This document shows positions 1-9,176 of a stretch of 64,000 nucleotides of DNA, in pieces; position 1 is the stretch's first letter, and every line of letters starts with the position of its first letter. The translations under genes and the position numbers were made by a program. The notes beneath the pieces were generated by a model, which was given only the letters and a program-made list of their open reading frames with translations, made no database searches and was not told the DNA's origin. The stretch is from Rhodocyclaceae bacterium (GTDB taxonomy: Bacteria > Pseudomonadota > Gammaproteobacteria > Burkholderiales > Rhodocyclaceae). Location of the stretch: NCBI GenBank assembly GCA_030824115.1, contig JAVBYI010000009.1:124001-188000 (forward strand), written 5' to 3'.

Positions 1-111
1 GAAGTAGCGCGCCGCGTGGTTCAACTGCTCATCGGAATGGCCCACCCAGGCCGGCACCGGCAGGCGCGTGAAGAAACGCAGCGCGGCAAAGAAATAGGTG
101 AGTTCTTTCAC
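1..111 (-). CDS. cobS: CobS, adenosylcobinamide-GDP ribazoletransferase (5' end only)
   Basis: Only the first 37 codons are in the window; the gene runs off the left edge. The reading starts [20 protein letters not shown], and the FxTRLPVP stretch is typical of the CobS N-terminus. CobS is an integral membrane enzyme that joins adenosylcobinamide-GDP to alpha-ribazole(-phosphate), the last assembly step of cobalamin. The start is a GTG at 111 whose GTGA overlaps the cobT stop, so the two genes are translationally coupled. The lower-ligand activation enzyme and the ligase that uses its product are therefore adjacent. The identification rests on a short stretch, strengthened by its position after cobT. 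Confidence 0.8.
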   Translation of the reverse strand, partial: MKELTYFFAALRFFTRLPVPAWVGHSDEQLNHAARYF

Positions 112-1160
112 AGCTTTTCGGAAACGCCCGCCGACTCGAAACTGGCCATCTCGTTGAGGAAGGCACCGGCGGCGCGCACCAGCGGCCAAGCCAGCGCCGC
201 ACCGGTGCCTTCGCCGAGGCGCAGGTCGAGTGACACCAAAGGCTCGACCCCCAGTGCGGCCAGCTGTGCACGATGCCCGGCCTCGGCCGAGGCATGGCAG
301 AACACGGCGTAGTCGAGGAAGGCCGGTGCCAGCCGCGCCGCCACCAGCGCGGCCGAGCCGCAGATGAAGCCATCGACGAGTACGAGCATTTTTTGCTGTG
401 CCGCCGCGAGCATCGCGCCCGCCATCATGGCAATTTCGAAGCCACCGTAGCGGGTCAAAACAGGCAATGGGTCGGCCAATGGATCATTGCTACGCGCCGG
501 CCAGATGTCGAGCGCCTGTTGCAGCAGCGCCTGCTTGCGGGCGAGACCGGCATCGTCCAGCCCGGTGCCGCGCCCGACGCAGGCCGCCAGCGGCGTGTCG
601 GTGAGGCAGTGGGTAAGGAGTGCGGCGGACGCAGTGTTGCCGATGCCCATCTCGCCGAAGCCGATCACCTCGCAACCGGCGGCAGCCAGTTCTTCGACCA
701 GCGCGGCGCCACGCGCCAGCGCGACTTCGCATTCGGCAGCGGTCATCGCCGCCCCAGACAAATAACTTGCCGTCCCCCCAGTGCCGACTTTTGCATTGAC
801 GAGATTGGGGCGCGCGCCAAAGTCATGCGCCACGCCGGCATCGACGATCACTAGCTCGATCCCATTGGCCCGTGCAAACACATTGATCGCCGCGCCGCCG
901 GCAAGGAAGTTCTCGACCATCTGCCAGGTGACATCCTGCGGAAAAGCCGAAATGCCTGCCTTGGCCGCGCCGTGATCGCCGGCGAAGACGACGATGTGCG
1001 GATGATTCAGGCTCGGGGTGAGCGAACCGCGCACCCGGCCGATCTGCCAGGCCAGCGTTTCGAGCCGTCCCAGTGCGCCGAGAGGTTTGGTTTTTGCGTC
1101 GATCTTTGCGCGCAGGGCAGCATCAAAACGGGGATCGGGAGAGCAGGGATTGGGGTTCAT
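108..1160 (-). CDS. cobT: CobT, nicotinate-nucleotide--dimethylbenzimidazole phosphoribosyltransferase
   Basis: 350 aa, full family length. It transfers phosphoribose from nicotinate mononucleotide to 5,6-dimethylbenzimidazole, giving alpha-ribazole phosphate. Visible landmarks are [10 protein letters not shown] near residue 25, FAGDHG near 59, [10 protein letters not shown] near 170, and the catalytic Glu in [10 protein letters not shown] at residue 317, the same number as in the Salmonella enzyme. The ATG at 1160 was chosen because homologues begin just before the KPxGxLGxLE helix; an in-frame upstream extension looks non-coding. The gene overlaps cobS by 4 bp and is divergent from the M48 gene across 56 bp. 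The stretch KVGTGGTA is encoded by a copy of the 24-bp interspersed motif (769-792). Confidence 0.95.
   Translation of the reverse strand: MNPNPCSPDPRFDAALRAKIDAKTKPLGALGRLETLAWQIGRVRGSLTPSLNHPHIVVFAGDHGAAKAGISAFPQDVTWQMVENFLAGGAAINVFARANGIELVIVDAGVAHDFGARPNLVNAKVGTGGTASYLSGAAMTAAECEVALARGAALVEELAAAGCEVIGFGEMGIGNTASAALLTHCLTDTPLAACVGRGTGLDDAGLARKQALLQQALDIWPARSNDPLADPLPVLTRYGGFEIAMMAGAMLAAAQQKMLVLVDGFICGSAALVAARLAPAFLDYAVFCHASAEAGHRAQLAALGVEPLVSLDLRLGEGTGAALAWPLVRAAGAFLNEMASFESAGVSEKL
769..792 (-). repeat. 24-bp motif copy 1 (in cobT)
   Basis: Sense with cobT. Arm 1 has A for G at position 11; spacer GGGG; arm 2 perfect. Encodes KVGTGGTA. Confidence 0.8.
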
Positions 1161-1216
1161 CGCGAGGAACGTGCAAAAATCGCATTCTAGGCAATGCGGA
1201 CGATGAGATTGCACAA

Positions 1217-2572
1217 ATGAACGAATCAATTCCTGCCGGGCTCGGGCAGCGCGTGGCACAAAACCGGGTCACGCGCCGTGACGTGCTTTGGCTGTTTGGG
1301 GCCGGTGTCGCCGCCAGCGCCACCGCCACGCTCTCCGGCTGCGCCGCCTCGCCGATCGACGGCAAAAGCATCCTTGTCGGCATGAGCGAAAGGCAAGAGC
1401 GCGAAATCGACAAAGAAGTCGCGCCGCACCAGTTTTCGCAAGACATGGGCGCGATTCAGGATGGCGCACTCAACCAGTACGTCGGTAGTGTTGGCAGCCG
1501 CATGCATGCGCTCACGCATCGCCCCGACATGCCCTATTCCTACCGCGTGCTCAACGCCAATTACCTGAACGCCTACACCTTCCCCGGCGGCGCGATGGGG
1601 GTAACGCGCGGCATTCTGGCCGAACTCAATAACGAAGCCGAACTGGCCGCCCTGCTGGGTCACGAAATGGGTCATGTCAACGCGCGTCATGCTGCCCAGC
1701 GCCAGGGGCAGGGGTTGCTGGCGCAGGTGGCCGTGGCCGGCATCGGTATCGCCACATCCGACAGTAGTTGGGGCACGCTGACCACCATCGCCAGTCAGGT
1801 CGGCGCCAGCGCACTGCTGTCATCCTATTCGCGCGACAACGAACGCGAGGCCGATGCACTGGGCCAGCAGTACATGGTCAAGGCCGGCTATCCGGCCAGC
1901 GGCATGACGCAACTGCATGGCCTGCTGGTGCGCGAGGCGAAGGAGCAGCCCTCGCTGCTGGAAACCATGTTCTCCTCCCATCCGATGAACAGCGAGCGCA
2001 TGGCCACCGCGCAACAACGAGCGGAATCAACCTATGCGGCAAGCCTGAAAACCAATCCGCAGCGCGAACGCTTTATGGACAACACTGCCAAACTGCGTCA
2101 GCTCAAGCCCACCATCGATGCCTGCAAACAGGGCGAAACGGCGATGGCGAAGAAAAAAATGGATGAAGCGGAAGGTCACTTCGACAAGGCTGTCGACCGT
2201 TCGCCGCAGGACTATCCGGCCAACCTGCTGATGGCGAAATGCCTCGCCGCACAAGGCAAGCCGGCTGAAGCGGTGCGCTATGCCGAGGCGGCCCGCACGC
2301 TCTACCCGCAGGAAGCGCAGGCCCACAAGCTGGCGGGCACGCTCAAGCTGGCGCTGCGCGACCCGGCGGGGGCCTTTCAGGCCTTCGACCAGTTCGACCG
2401 ACGCCTGCCGGGCGATCCCGGCATCACCTTCCTGAAGGGCATCAGCCTCGAAGCCAGCGGCAATCGCAAAAGTGCTGCCGAGCATTACGCCCGCTTTATC
2501 CAGGCCGGCGCACAAGGCAAGCCGGCCGAGCATGCGCGTCAGCAGCTCAAAGCCTGGGGTTATCAGCGTTGA
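1217..2572 (+). CDS. M48-family metalloprotease with TPR region (BepA/LoiP-like lipoprotein)
   Basis: 451 aa. The N-terminus has twin arginines at 20-21 (TRRDVLWLF), a hydrophobic stretch and a lipobox-like LSGC with Cys42, suggesting Tat export and lipidation in the periplasm. The zinc site is HEMGH at 149-153, and NEREAD near residue 211 supplies the third ligand. The C-terminal third looks like TPR repeats. This matches BepA-type proteases that help outer-membrane protein assembly. The start at 1217 was chosen because it places the signal peptide at the N-terminus; the open frame extends upstream to 1073 without signal-like sequence. The stop overlaps the cobU TTG start, so a protease and a cobalamin enzyme share a transcript. 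The substrate is unknown. Confidence 0.85.
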   Translation: MNESIPAGLGQRVAQNRVTRRDVLWLFGAGVAASATATLSGCAASPIDGKSILVGMSERQEREIDKEVAPHQFSQDMGAIQDGALNQYVGSVGSRMHALTHRPDMPYSYRVLNANYLNAYTFPGGAMGVTRGILAELNNEAELAALLGHEMGHVNARHAAQRQGQGLLAQVAVAGIGIATSDSSWGTLTTIASQVGASALLSSYSRDNEREADALGQQYMVKAGYPASGMTQLHGLLVREAKEQPSLLETMFSSHPMNSERMATAQQRAESTYAASLKTNPQRERFMDNTAKLRQLKPTIDACKQGETAMAKKKMDEAEGHFDKAVDRSPQDYPANLLMAKCLAAQGKPAEAVRYAEAARTLYPQEAQAHKLAGTLKLALRDPAGAFQAFDQFDRRLPGDPGITFLKGISLEASGNRKSAAEHYARFIQAGAQGKPAEHARQQLKAWGYQR

Positions 2573-3102
2573 ACCGGGGCACGGTCGATCTGGTGATTGG
2601 CGGCGCGCGCTCGGGCAAGAGCCGCCATGCCGAACAACTGGCGCAGGAGAGTGGACTGTCCGTGACCTACATCGCCACGGCAGAAGTGCGCGATGCGGAG
2701 ATGGCGGCACGCATCGCCCACCACCGTGCCAGCCGGCCGGCCCACTGGCGCACCCTGGAGGCACCAATGGCTTTGGCCGAGACTCTGCACGGTGCGGCCA
2801 ATGCCAACACCTGCGTGCTGGTCGACTGCCTGACACTCTGGCTGAGCAACCTCATGCTGGCCGAAAAGGAAGCCGAAATCGACACCCTGCTCGACATCCT
2901 GCCAAAGCTGCCGGGAAAGATCATTCTGGTCAGCAACGAGGTGGGCTGGGGCATCGTGCCGGAGAACGCCCTGGCGCGCCGCTTCCGCGACGAACAGGGC
3001 CGGCTCAATCAGCGCATCGCCGCACTGGCCGACAACGTCACGCTGGTGACAGCAGGCCTGCCGCTCATGCTCAAGCACACGCCGCTACCGCCCACCGCAT
3101 AA
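2569..3102 (+). CDS. cobU: CobU/CobP, adenosylcobinamide kinase / adenosylcobinamide-phosphate guanylyltransferase
   Basis: 177 aa, family length. It phosphorylates adenosylcobinamide and then transfers GMP, making the GDP-cobinamide used by CobS. The P-loop GGARSGKS is at residues 11-18, followed by RIAHHRASRP, which carries the His region guanylylated in the family, and VDCLTLWLSNL. The start is TTG at 2569, embedded in the stop of the preceding protease gene (TTGA), which implies translational coupling; no better start puts the P-loop at the usual distance. It ends directly against the convergent cobQ stop with no intergenic base. Confidence 0.94.
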   Translation: MNRGTVDLVIGGARSGKSRHAEQLAQESGLSVTYIATAEVRDAEMAARIAHHRASRPAHWRTLEAPMALAETLHGAANANTCVLVDCLTLWLSNLMLAEKEAEIDTLLDILPKLPGKIILVSNEVGWGIVPENALARRFRDEQGRLNQRIAALADNVTLVTAGLPLMLKHTPLPPTA

Positions 3103-4548
3103 TCAAATCCAGCGGGCGAGCAGTTGCCAATCCAGCGCCGCTTCGGTGGCGTCAGCCAGCCGATCAAGATCCGCCTCGCGCCGCGCCGCCAGATCGACCG
3201 GCGCAATATCTTTGGCACCCGCCCAGGCGAGCAGCGCGGTGAGCGCCTGCGGATGGTCGAACAGGCCATGGCAGTAGGTGCCGAGGATCTGGTTATCGTC
3301 CGAAATCGCGCCATCGGCACGGCCATCGTCGAGCACGACTGCCGGACGTAAGAGCGCCGGGCCGCGCGTTACACCCATGTGGATTTCGTAGCCCTGCATT
3401 GCCGTCCTGTCAGCGCCGACTTTTAGCCAGCCGCTCACATTCTTCAACTGTTTCTCGGCTTCGAGTGTCGTCTCGCAATCGAGCAGCCCCAAGCCAAGGC
3501 CACCTTGCCCTTCGATACCCAGCGGATCATGCAACGCACGGCCGAGCATCTGGTAGCCGCCGCACAGGCCGATGAGTTTGCCGCCATAGCGCAAGTGACG
3601 TTTAAACGCTGCCTCGTGGCCTTGGGTACGTAGCCACGCCAGATCGGCCTGCACTGACTTCGAGCCGGGCAGCACAATCAGGTCGCAAGGCGGCAGCGGC
3701 TGGCCAGGGCCGATCCAGCGGAAATCGATCTCGGGATGCAGGCGCAGCGGATCGAGGTCGTTGGCGTTGGAGATGCGCGGAAACACCGGTGCGGCAACGA
3801 CGAGCTTCGTTTCGCCACTGCGCTCGGAATGATGCGCGAGCGCATCCTCGGCGTCGAGAAACAGGCCGTGCAGATAGGGCAATGTGCCGAGCACCGGCTT
3901 GCCGGTATGTTTTGCCAGCCAGTCGAGGCCGGGCTGCAGCAGACCGATGTCGCCGCGAAAGCGGTTGATGACAAGCCCCTGCGTGCGGGCGCGCTCGGAA
4001 GGCGACAACAGGTCGAGCGTGCCGGATAGATGCGCCAGCACGCCGCCGCGGTCGATGTCGCCGATGAGGATCACCGGGATATCGACGGCTTCCGCAAAAC
4101 CCATGTTGGCAATATCCCGGTCGCGCAAATTCACCTCCGCCGGGCTGCCCGCGCCCTCGACCAGCACGCAATCGAATTCCTTGCTCAGTCGGCCCCACGA
4201 TGCCAGCACCGCCTGCATCGCCACGCGCTTGTAGTCATGGTAGGCGCGTGCATCGAGGTCGGCAACGGCCTTGCCGTGGATGATCACCTGCGCCCGCTTG
4301 TCGGTATTGGGTTTGAGCAGCACGGGGTTGAAGTCGATGCGCGGCGCCAGCCCGGCAGCCTGTGCCTGCAGGGCCTGCGCGCGACCAATCTCGCCGCCGT
4401 CGACAGTCACCGCCGAGTTCAGCGCCATGTTCTGCGACTTGAACGGTGCAACCTTCACGCCGCGCCTGTGCAGGATGCGGCAGAGCGCGGCGACCAGCGT
4501 GCTTTTGCCGGCGTCGGAGGTGCAGCCTTGTATCATCAGTGCCTTCAT
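3103..4548 (-). CDS. cobQ: CobQ/CbiP, cobyric acid synthase (glutamine-hydrolysing)
   Basis: 481 aa. It amidates side chains b, d, e and g of adenosylcobyrinic acid a,c-diamide using glutamine and ATP. The N-terminal dethiobiotin-synthase-like ATPase domain starts [17 protein letters not shown] and has [10 protein letters not shown]. The C-terminal class I glutamine amidotransferase domain has the nucleophile Cys329 in LCGGYQMLG and the His in GTYCHGLF at 427. It is divergent from cobD across only 14 bp and convergent with cobU. Residues KVGADRTA are encoded by a motif copy (3401-3424), just before the conserved GYEIHMG. Confidence 0.95.
   Translation of the reverse strand: MKALMIQGCTSDAGKSTLVAALCRILHRRGVKVAPFKSQNMALNSAVTVDGGEIGRAQALQAQAAGLAPRIDFNPVLLKPNTDKRAQVIIHGKAVADLDARAYHDYKRVAMQAVLASWGRLSKEFDCVLVEGAGSPAEVNLRDRDIANMGFAEAVDIPVILIGDIDRGGVLAHLSGTLDLLSPSERARTQGLVINRFRGDIGLLQPGLDWLAKHTGKPVLGTLPYLHGLFLDAEDALAHHSERSGETKLVVAAPVFPRISNANDLDPLRLHPEIDFRWIGPGQPLPPCDLIVLPGSKSVQADLAWLRTQGHEAAFKRHLRYGGKLIGLCGGYQMLGRALHDPLGIEGQGGLGLGLLDCETTLEAEKQLKNVSGWLKVGADRTAMQGYEIHMGVTRGPALLRPAVVLDDGRADGAISDDNQILGTYCHGLFDHPQALTALLAWAGAKDIAPVDLAARREADLDRLADATEAALDWQLLARWI
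3401..3424 (-). repeat. 24-bp motif copy 2 (in cobQ)
   Basis: Both arms perfect, spacer ACAG. Sense with cobQ, encodes KVGADRTA. Confidence 0.9.
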
Positions 4549-4562
4549 CCCTGAATTCTTGC

Positions 4563-5483
4563 ATGCCCACCCTCGCTTTCACCGCCCTCGTCGGCGTTTT
4601 GCTCGATCGCCTACTTGGCGAGCCGCGCCGCTGGCATCCGCTGGTCGGCTTCGGCCGACTTGCTGACGGAGCGGAGCGCCTGTTGCGCCAGGGTGCACCG
4701 GGGCATGCCGTCCGCAACCGCCTGCGCGGCCTCGCGGCATGGCTGCTGATCGTTGCACCCTGCGTCGCGCTGGCGGCTTGGGCCGCGCATCCGCTGGTCG
4801 ATGCGCTACTGCTCTGGCTGGCGCTGGGCGGACACAGCCTCGGCCAGCATGCGCGCGCCATTGCCGCGCCGCTGGCAGCGGGCGACCTGCCGGCCGCGCG
4901 ACAGGCCGTCGGCAGGATCGTTTCGCGCGACACGACGGCACTTGACGAGGAAGGCGTCGCCAAGGCCGCCGTCGAATCGGTGCTGGAAAACGGCAACGAC
5001 GCCGTGTTCGGCGCGCTGTTCTGGTTCTTTCTGCTCGGTGGGGCGGGCGCGGTGCTGTTCCGCCTCGCCAATACGCTCGATGCGATGTGGGGCTACAAGG
5101 ATGCGCGGCGCATTTACTTCGGCTGGGCGGCGGCGCGCATCGACGATGCGCTCAACTTCATCCCCGCGCGGCTGACGGCATTGACCTACGCCCTGCTGGG
5201 CAACACGCAACAGGCCCTCGCCTGCTGGCGCGCGCAGGCCAGTACCTGGAGCAGCCCGAATGCCGGGCCGGTGATGGCGGCAGGCGCCGGCGCGCTAAAA
5301 GTCGGCGTTGGCGGGACAGCGATCTATCACGGCGCGATGGAACAGCGTCCGCCGCTCGGCACAGGGGCCGCCCCGCAAGCTGCTGACATCGGCCGCGCAG
5401 TAGCGCTGGTCGAGCGTGGTCAGTGGCTGTGGATCGCATGCTTCGTGATCGGGACCGGGATATGGAGTATGGCCCTTGCTTGA
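4563..5483 (+). CDS. cobD: CobD/CbiB, adenosylcobinamide-phosphate synthase
   Basis: 306 aa integral membrane protein that attaches (R)-1-amino-2-propanol phosphate to adenosylcobyric acid. Family landmarks are [19 protein letters not shown] at the N-terminus, [22 protein letters not shown], and [13 protein letters not shown] near the C-terminus. The ATG at 4563 was chosen because it begins the DxxLGDP/EP motif at the normal distance; longer in-frame extensions run into cobQ. The stop lies inside the start of cobC, giving an 8-bp overlap. The LKVGVGGTA stretch is encoded by a motif copy (5297-5320), at the place where Pseudomonas-type CobD proteins have a native segment of equal length (from memory). 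Confidence 0.94.
   Translation: MPTLAFTALVGVLLDRLLGEPRRWHPLVGFGRLADGAERLLRQGAPGHAVRNRLRGLAAWLLIVAPCVALAAWAAHPLVDALLLWLALGGHSLGQHARAIAAPLAAGDLPAARQAVGRIVSRDTTALDEEGVAKAAVESVLENGNDAVFGALFWFFLLGGAGAVLFRLANTLDAMWGYKDARRIYFGWAAARIDDALNFIPARLTALTYALLGNTQQALACWRAQASTWSSPNAGPVMAAGAGALKVGVGGTAIYHGAMEQRPPLGTGAAPQAADIGRAVALVERGQWLWIACFVIGTGIWSMALA
5297..5320 (+). repeat. 24-bp motif copy 3 (in cobD)
   Basis: One change in each arm (T at 12, A at 22); spacer GCGG. Sense with cobD, encodes KVGVGGTA. Confidence 0.85.
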
Positions 5484-6417
5484 GCACGGCGGCAGACTGC
5501 GCGCGGCCGCACAGCGCTACGGCATCCCGCTGGCCGAATGGCTCGATCTATCCACCGGCATCGCCCCCTGGCCGTATCCCCTGCCCGCGCCGCCGGCCGA
5601 AGTCTGGCAACGCCTGCCGGAAGACGATGATGGTCTGCTGGCCGCCGCACACGCCTATTACGGCGCCGCCAATCTCCTCGCGCTGCCCGGCAGCCAGGCG
5701 GCCATTCAGTTGCTGCCGCGCCTCCTGCCGCCTGCCCGCGTCGCCATGCCCGTCCCGATCTACAACGAGCATCCGGCCGCATGGCAAGCCGCCGGCCATC
5801 AGCTTGTCGCATGGGGGGCTGCGGCCGACTATGCGCTGCTATGCAACCCCAACAACCCGACCAGCGCGCGCTTCACGCGGGATGAATTGCTTGCACAGGC
5901 CCGCCGTGTCCGCTGGCTGATCGTCGATGAGGCGTTTATCGATGCCGACCCCGGTGAATCCATGATCGGCTGTGCGGCCGACAACGTGCTGGTGCTGCGC
6001 TCCCTCGGCAAGTTTTTCGGGCTGGCCGGCGCGCGCGTGGGCTTCGTCAGCGCACCGCTGGCCATTCGGTCGGCACTCGCCGCACAGATCGGCCCCTGGG
6101 CGCTGGCCCACCCGGCGCGCTGGGCCGCGCAGCAGGCCCTGGTCGATCACGACTGGCAGGCCGCACAGCGCCTGCGCAGCCATGCTGCCGCGCAACGCCT
6201 GGCCGAACTGCTGCGCACGACCGGTTTGGGTAACGCCACTGGTACGGCCCTGTTTCAATACCTGCCCACCCCGCGTGCCAACGCATACCAGGAAGCGCTG
6301 GCCAGACAAGGCATTCTGGTGCGCGCCTTCGATCAACCCGCAGCGCTGCGCTTTGGCCTGCCGGGCAACGAAACCGCGTGGCAACGACTGGCAGCCGCGC
6401 TCAAGGAAATAACATGA
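5476..6417 (+). CDS. cobC: CobC-type threonine-phosphate decarboxylase / aminotransferase-like PLP enzyme
   Basis: 313 aa, fold type I PLP protein. It opens [17 protein letters not shown] and then [13 protein letters not shown], the signature of CobC/CobD-type L-threonine-O-3-phosphate decarboxylases that make aminopropanol phosphate for CobD. NPNNPTS and the PLP-binding Lys179 in [16 protein letters not shown] are intact. The start is TTG at 5476 inside the end of cobD; it is the only start that keeps the EHGG motif. The ATGA at its end overlaps the next gene. In this pathway the product feeds directly into the upstream CobD. The symbol follows the Pseudomonas usage and should not be confused with alpha-ribazole phosphatase. 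Confidence 0.9.
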   Translation: MLEHGGRLRAAAQRYGIPLAEWLDLSTGIAPWPYPLPAPPAEVWQRLPEDDDGLLAAAHAYYGAANLLALPGSQAAIQLLPRLLPPARVAMPVPIYNEHPAAWQAAGHQLVAWGAAADYALLCNPNNPTSARFTRDELLAQARRVRWLIVDEAFIDADPGESMIGCAADNVLVLRSLGKFFGLAGARVGFVSAPLAIRSALAAQIGPWALAHPARWAAQQALVDHDWQAAQRLRSHAAAQRLAELLRTTGLGNATGTALFQYLPTPRANAYQEALARQGILVRAFDQPAALRFGLPGNETAWQRLAAALKEIT

Positions 6418-7292
6418 AACGATTATTGTTGGGCCTGCTGGGACTGTTGGCCTTGCCGGCCAGCGCCGAGATCGCGGTAAAGGATGATACGGGCCAGATC
6501 GTCCGGCTCGCTGCGCCGGCACGCCGCATCGTCAGCCTGGCACCGCATGTCACCGAAACGCTGTTCGCCGCCGGGGCGGGCGAGCGCATGGTCAGTGCAG
6601 TCGAATACAGCGACTACCCCGACGCGGCAAAAAGACTGCCGCGCGTCGGCGGTTATTCGAAGCTCGATCTCGAAGCCATCGCCACCCTCAAGCCCGACCT
6701 CGCCGTCGGCTGGGCCAGTGGCAACAGCCCGGCACATATCGAAAAACTGCGCGCGCTCGGCATCCCCGTCTATCTCGTACAACCCGAGCGCATCGACGAT
6801 GTGGCGGCCAACCTCGAACGCTATGGCGAACTGGCCGGCACCGGCACCGTCGCGCGCGTCGCCGCCGCGAATTTCCGCAACCGCCTTGCAGCGTTGCGCA
6901 AGAAGTACGGAGCGCAACCGAAAGTGCGCGTCTTCTACCAGATCTGGAAGCAGCCGCTGACGACCGTCGGGGGCGGGCAAGTCATCACCGATGCGATCCG
7001 CCTGTGCGGTGGCGAAAACGTCTTTGCCGACCTCAAACCGCTCGCGCCAAAAATCAGCATCGAAGCCGTCCTGGCCGCCGACCCGGAAGTCATCATCGCC
7101 AGCGGCATGGGCGAGTCGCGCCCCGAGTGGGTAGACGACTGGCGCCATTGGGCGAACATCACGGCAGTCAAGCGCGACAACCTCTTCTTCATCCCGCCCG
7201 ACCTGATCCAGCGCCACACGCCGCGCCTCGCCGAAGGCGCCGCGCGACTCTGCGAGCAACTCGAAACAGCACGCGGCAGGCGACCTCAATAA
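6414..7292 (+). CDS. btuF: BtuF-like cobalamin ABC transporter substrate-binding protein
   Basis: 292 aa. It has a signal peptide ([18 protein letters not shown]), then a helical-backbone metal receptor fold. RRIVSLAPHVTETLFAAGAG and VGGYSKLDLEAIATLKPDL are typical of BtuF. It should capture corrinoid in the periplasm for BtuCD. The ATGA overlap with cobC places it in the cobD-cobC-btuF unit. A second, more divergent BtuF-like gene sits in the btuCD operon (11031-11831), so this organism has two binding proteins for one visible permease. A siderophore or other metal-chelate ligand cannot be excluded from sequence alone. Confidence 0.85.
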   Translation: MKRLLLGLLGLLALPASAEIAVKDDTGQIVRLAAPARRIVSLAPHVTETLFAAGAGERMVSAVEYSDYPDAAKRLPRVGGYSKLDLEAIATLKPDLAVGWASGNSPAHIEKLRALGIPVYLVQPERIDDVAANLERYGELAGTGTVARVAAANFRNRLAALRKKYGAQPKVRVFYQIWKQPLTTVGGGQVITDAIRLCGGENVFADLKPLAPKISIEAVLAADPEVIIASGMGESRPEWVDDWRHWANITAVKRDNLFFIPPDLIQRHTPRLAEGAARLCEQLETARGRRPQ

Positions 7293-7386
7293 GCGGGTGC
7301 CGTTCCGCCCCAAAGCGGTGGCCGAGACTTATCGTAGATAATCGCTCATGCAGCTTTAGTGCATTCCAAGTTTTATAGGGGGCAGT

Positions 7387-7749
7387 ATGAATTTCAGAGT
7401 CACCTCGCATGTCACCATCCTGGCATTGACAGTTGCTGGATGTAGCAGTGTCAACCTTTGGCCTTTTAGCGACGATAAGGAGCGGACTGCAGGCAGCGCA
7501 GAACCGGCAAATGCAACTCGATACCATTGCGATGGCAATAAGACTTTCTACGTCCGGCCGATGTATGAGGGTAAATCTGTGTGGCTAATTCTCCCCGACC
7601 GGCAGGTGCGGCTCGATCGCACTGATTCTGGCAAGTTCAGCAACGGCATATCGGTGCTAAGCATAGAGGGCACCAATGCATCGCTGACGGATGGCCCATC
7701 AATTACATACGCGAATTGCTCCACACAACCCAAAGCAACTGCCAAGTAA
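7387..7749 (+). CDS. Lipoprotein with MliC-like lysozyme-inhibitor domain
   Basis: 120 aa. The N-terminus is a lipoprotein signal ending AGC with Cys19. The mature part has YHCDGNKTFYVR, VWLILPDRQVRLDR, SGKFSNGISVLSIEG, and a late Cys in YANCS. This pattern (Y-C at the start, a basic beta sheet, SGxxY/I, paired Cys) resembles MliC/PliC inhibitors of C-type lysozyme, usually anchored in the outer membrane. The RBS AGGGGG sits just upstream of the ATG. The gene has lower GC and different codon use from the cobalamin genes beside it, which may indicate a separate origin. The family assignment is moderate. Confidence 0.6.
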   Translation: MNFRVTSHVTILALTVAGCSSVNLWPFSDDKERTAGSAEPANATRYHCDGNKTFYVRPMYEGKSVWLILPDRQVRLDRTDSGKFSNGISVLSIEGTNASLTDGPSITYANCSTQPKATAK

Positions 7750-7807
7750 CAGGTCGCGACTGGCCGTTCCCGGCCCACCACAAGCAACCGATTCCATCGA
7801 CAAACAT

Positions 7808-7829
7808 AATCCACAGTTTTTGTGGATAA
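7808..7829. promoter_or_regulatory. Inverted pair of DnaA-box-like sites
   Basis: TAATCCACA and TGTGGATAA face each other across four bases. The second, read on the minus strand, is the perfect DnaA box TTATCCACA; the first differs at one base. The arrangement also forms a 7-bp hairpin (ATCCACA / TGTGGAT). It lies in the 188-bp non-coding gap between the two lipoprotein genes. No T-run follows on either side, so it is not an obvious terminator. Confidence 0.35.
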
Positions 7830-7937
7830 GTCTGAGCCCAAGTTGCTCGTGCAGCGCTACATCAGGGACTTAGGTGCGATGACCTCGGATGGACATCAAG
7901 GAAGGTACGTAACTTAACCGAGTGTGCTGGCGGTCAA

Positions 7938-8384
7938 TTACTTTGCGGGTTCCCGTTGCTGCATGGAGACGCTGATCGAAATCGTCGATCCGCCCAGTTG
8001 CGAGGTTTCAATTTGAACCATGGCAATTCGCTCACCGCGCTGGAATGACAACAGGCTTGCCTTGGACTGCATGGCACTCATCAGTTTCCAGCCCAGCGAT
8101 GGCATGCCCTTGAAAAAATGGTTGTAGGTCTGAACCGGGTTTTCGTCAGACTTGACGACAACGCGGCCAAACCAGCGATCGCCGGAACCGATGATCAGCG
8201 AGTTTTCTGCATCCAGTTTCGCGCTGCCAGGCAAGGAGATATCCGTAATCTGGAGCGCATTGGATGGGCTTTGCGAAACCTCTTGATGCTGCGCCGATGT
8301 CGCTATCGGCTGATTCGTGACACACCCGCCGAGCAGGATGTAAAAAGGCAGCCAGGTGAAACATGATGGTCTGATCATTTTCAT
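7938..8384 (-). CDS. Hypothetical lipoprotein
   Basis: 148 aa. The N-terminus is hydrophobic and ends LLGGC with Cys21, a clear lipobox. The mature region contains LIIGSGDRWFGRVVVKS, then YNHFFKGMPSLGWKLM, SFQRGERIAMVQIE and STISISVSMQQRE. The spacing of 'GW' and 'ER-A-VQI' looks like a small alpha/beta domain, but I do not recognise a characterised family. It stands alone between two non-coding gaps and is not obviously part of the cobalamin operon that ends at 8505. Confidence 0.6.
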   Translation of the reverse strand: MKMIRPSCFTWLPFYILLGGCVTNQPIATSAQHQEVSQSPSNALQITDISLPGSAKLDAENSLIIGSGDRWFGRVVVKSDENPVQTYNHFFKGMPSLGWKLMSAMQSKASLLSFQRGERIAMVQIETSQLGGSTISISVSMQQREPAK

Positions 8385-8504
8385 CGTTCAATTATGCGGT
8401 GGGTTGTCTGAATGCGAAGTGGCGGTGCCTGTTGAATCTTACCTGTTTAAGCGGATGCCATCATCCCGGCACCGGCATTTCAGCAGGCGGTGCATGCGCA
8501 AGCC

Positions 8505-9176
8505 TCAGTAGCTTGGTGCCGTCCCGCCAGCGCCGACTTTCCAGCGTTCATCGAACAGCACGTCTTCAAGCGGCAGGCGTTGGCCCCAGCCGGCATCTTC
8601 GAACATCGGCCTCGGATAGAAGGCCGGCACCTTGCCGATGCAGAGGATGGCGAGCGGGCGGGCGCCGGCCGGCATCTCCAGCAGGTCGGCCAGCGCCTGC
8701 GGCTCGAAGAACGACACCCAGCCGATGCCGACGCCTTCGGCGCGTGCCAGCAGCCACATGTTCTGAATCGCGCAACCGACCGAGGCGATGTCCATCTCGG
8801 GCAGCGTGCGCCGGCCGATGAGGTGGCGTTCGCGCTCGGGCATCAGCGCGACGACCAGCAGTTCGGCGCAATCGCGGATGCCTTCGATCTTCACCTGCAT
8901 GAATTCTTCGTTGCGACTGGGCAGCGCGGCGGCAGTGGCAAGGCGTTCCTGCTCGACAAGGGCATGGATGCGTGTGCGCCGCTCGGAGTCGCGCACGCGG
9001 ATGAAGCGCCAGGGCTGCATGTAGCCAACCGAGGGGGCCAGATGCGCGGCTTCGACCAGACGTTCGATCAGACCTTCCGGCAGCGGGTCGGGCAGGAAGT
9101 GGCGCATGTCGCGGCGCTCGCGGATCGTGCGGTCGACAGCGGCAATTTCGGCGTCGGAATAACGGTGATCGCTCAT
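8505..9176 (-). CDS. bluB: BluB, 5,6-dimethylbenzimidazole synthase
   Basis: 223 aa flavin-destructase of the nitroreductase fold. It converts reduced FMN and oxygen to 5,6-dimethylbenzimidazole, the lower ligand used by CobT. RERRDMRHFLPDPLP, APSVGYMQPWRFI and GIGWVSFF are typical BluB signatures. The ATG at 9176 overlaps the cobB stop (ATGA); longer in-frame extensions merely read into cobB. The C-terminus, KVGAGGTAPSY, is encoded largely by a motif copy (8518-8541). Its presence implies aerobic lower-ligand synthesis. Confidence 0.95.
   Translation of the reverse strand: MSDHRYSDAEIAAVDRTIRERRDMRHFLPDPLPEGLIERLVEAAHLAPSVGYMQPWRFIRVRDSERRTRIHALVEQERLATAAALPSRNEEFMQVKIEGIRDCAELLVVALMPERERHLIGRRTLPEMDIASVGCAIQNMWLLARAEGVGIGWVSFFEPQALADLLEMPAGARPLAILCIGKVPAFYPRPMFEDAGWGQRLPLEDVLFDERWKVGAGGTAPSY
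8518..8541 (-). repeat. 24-bp motif copy 4 (3' end of bluB)
   Basis: First base G, otherwise perfect; spacer GCGG. Sense with bluB, ten bases before its stop codon. Confidence 0.9.

Noticed and set aside
7297-7315. TGCCGTTCCGCC after btuF as another motif copy
   Set aside because: Only the outer half matches; the GCGCCGACTTTT half is missing.
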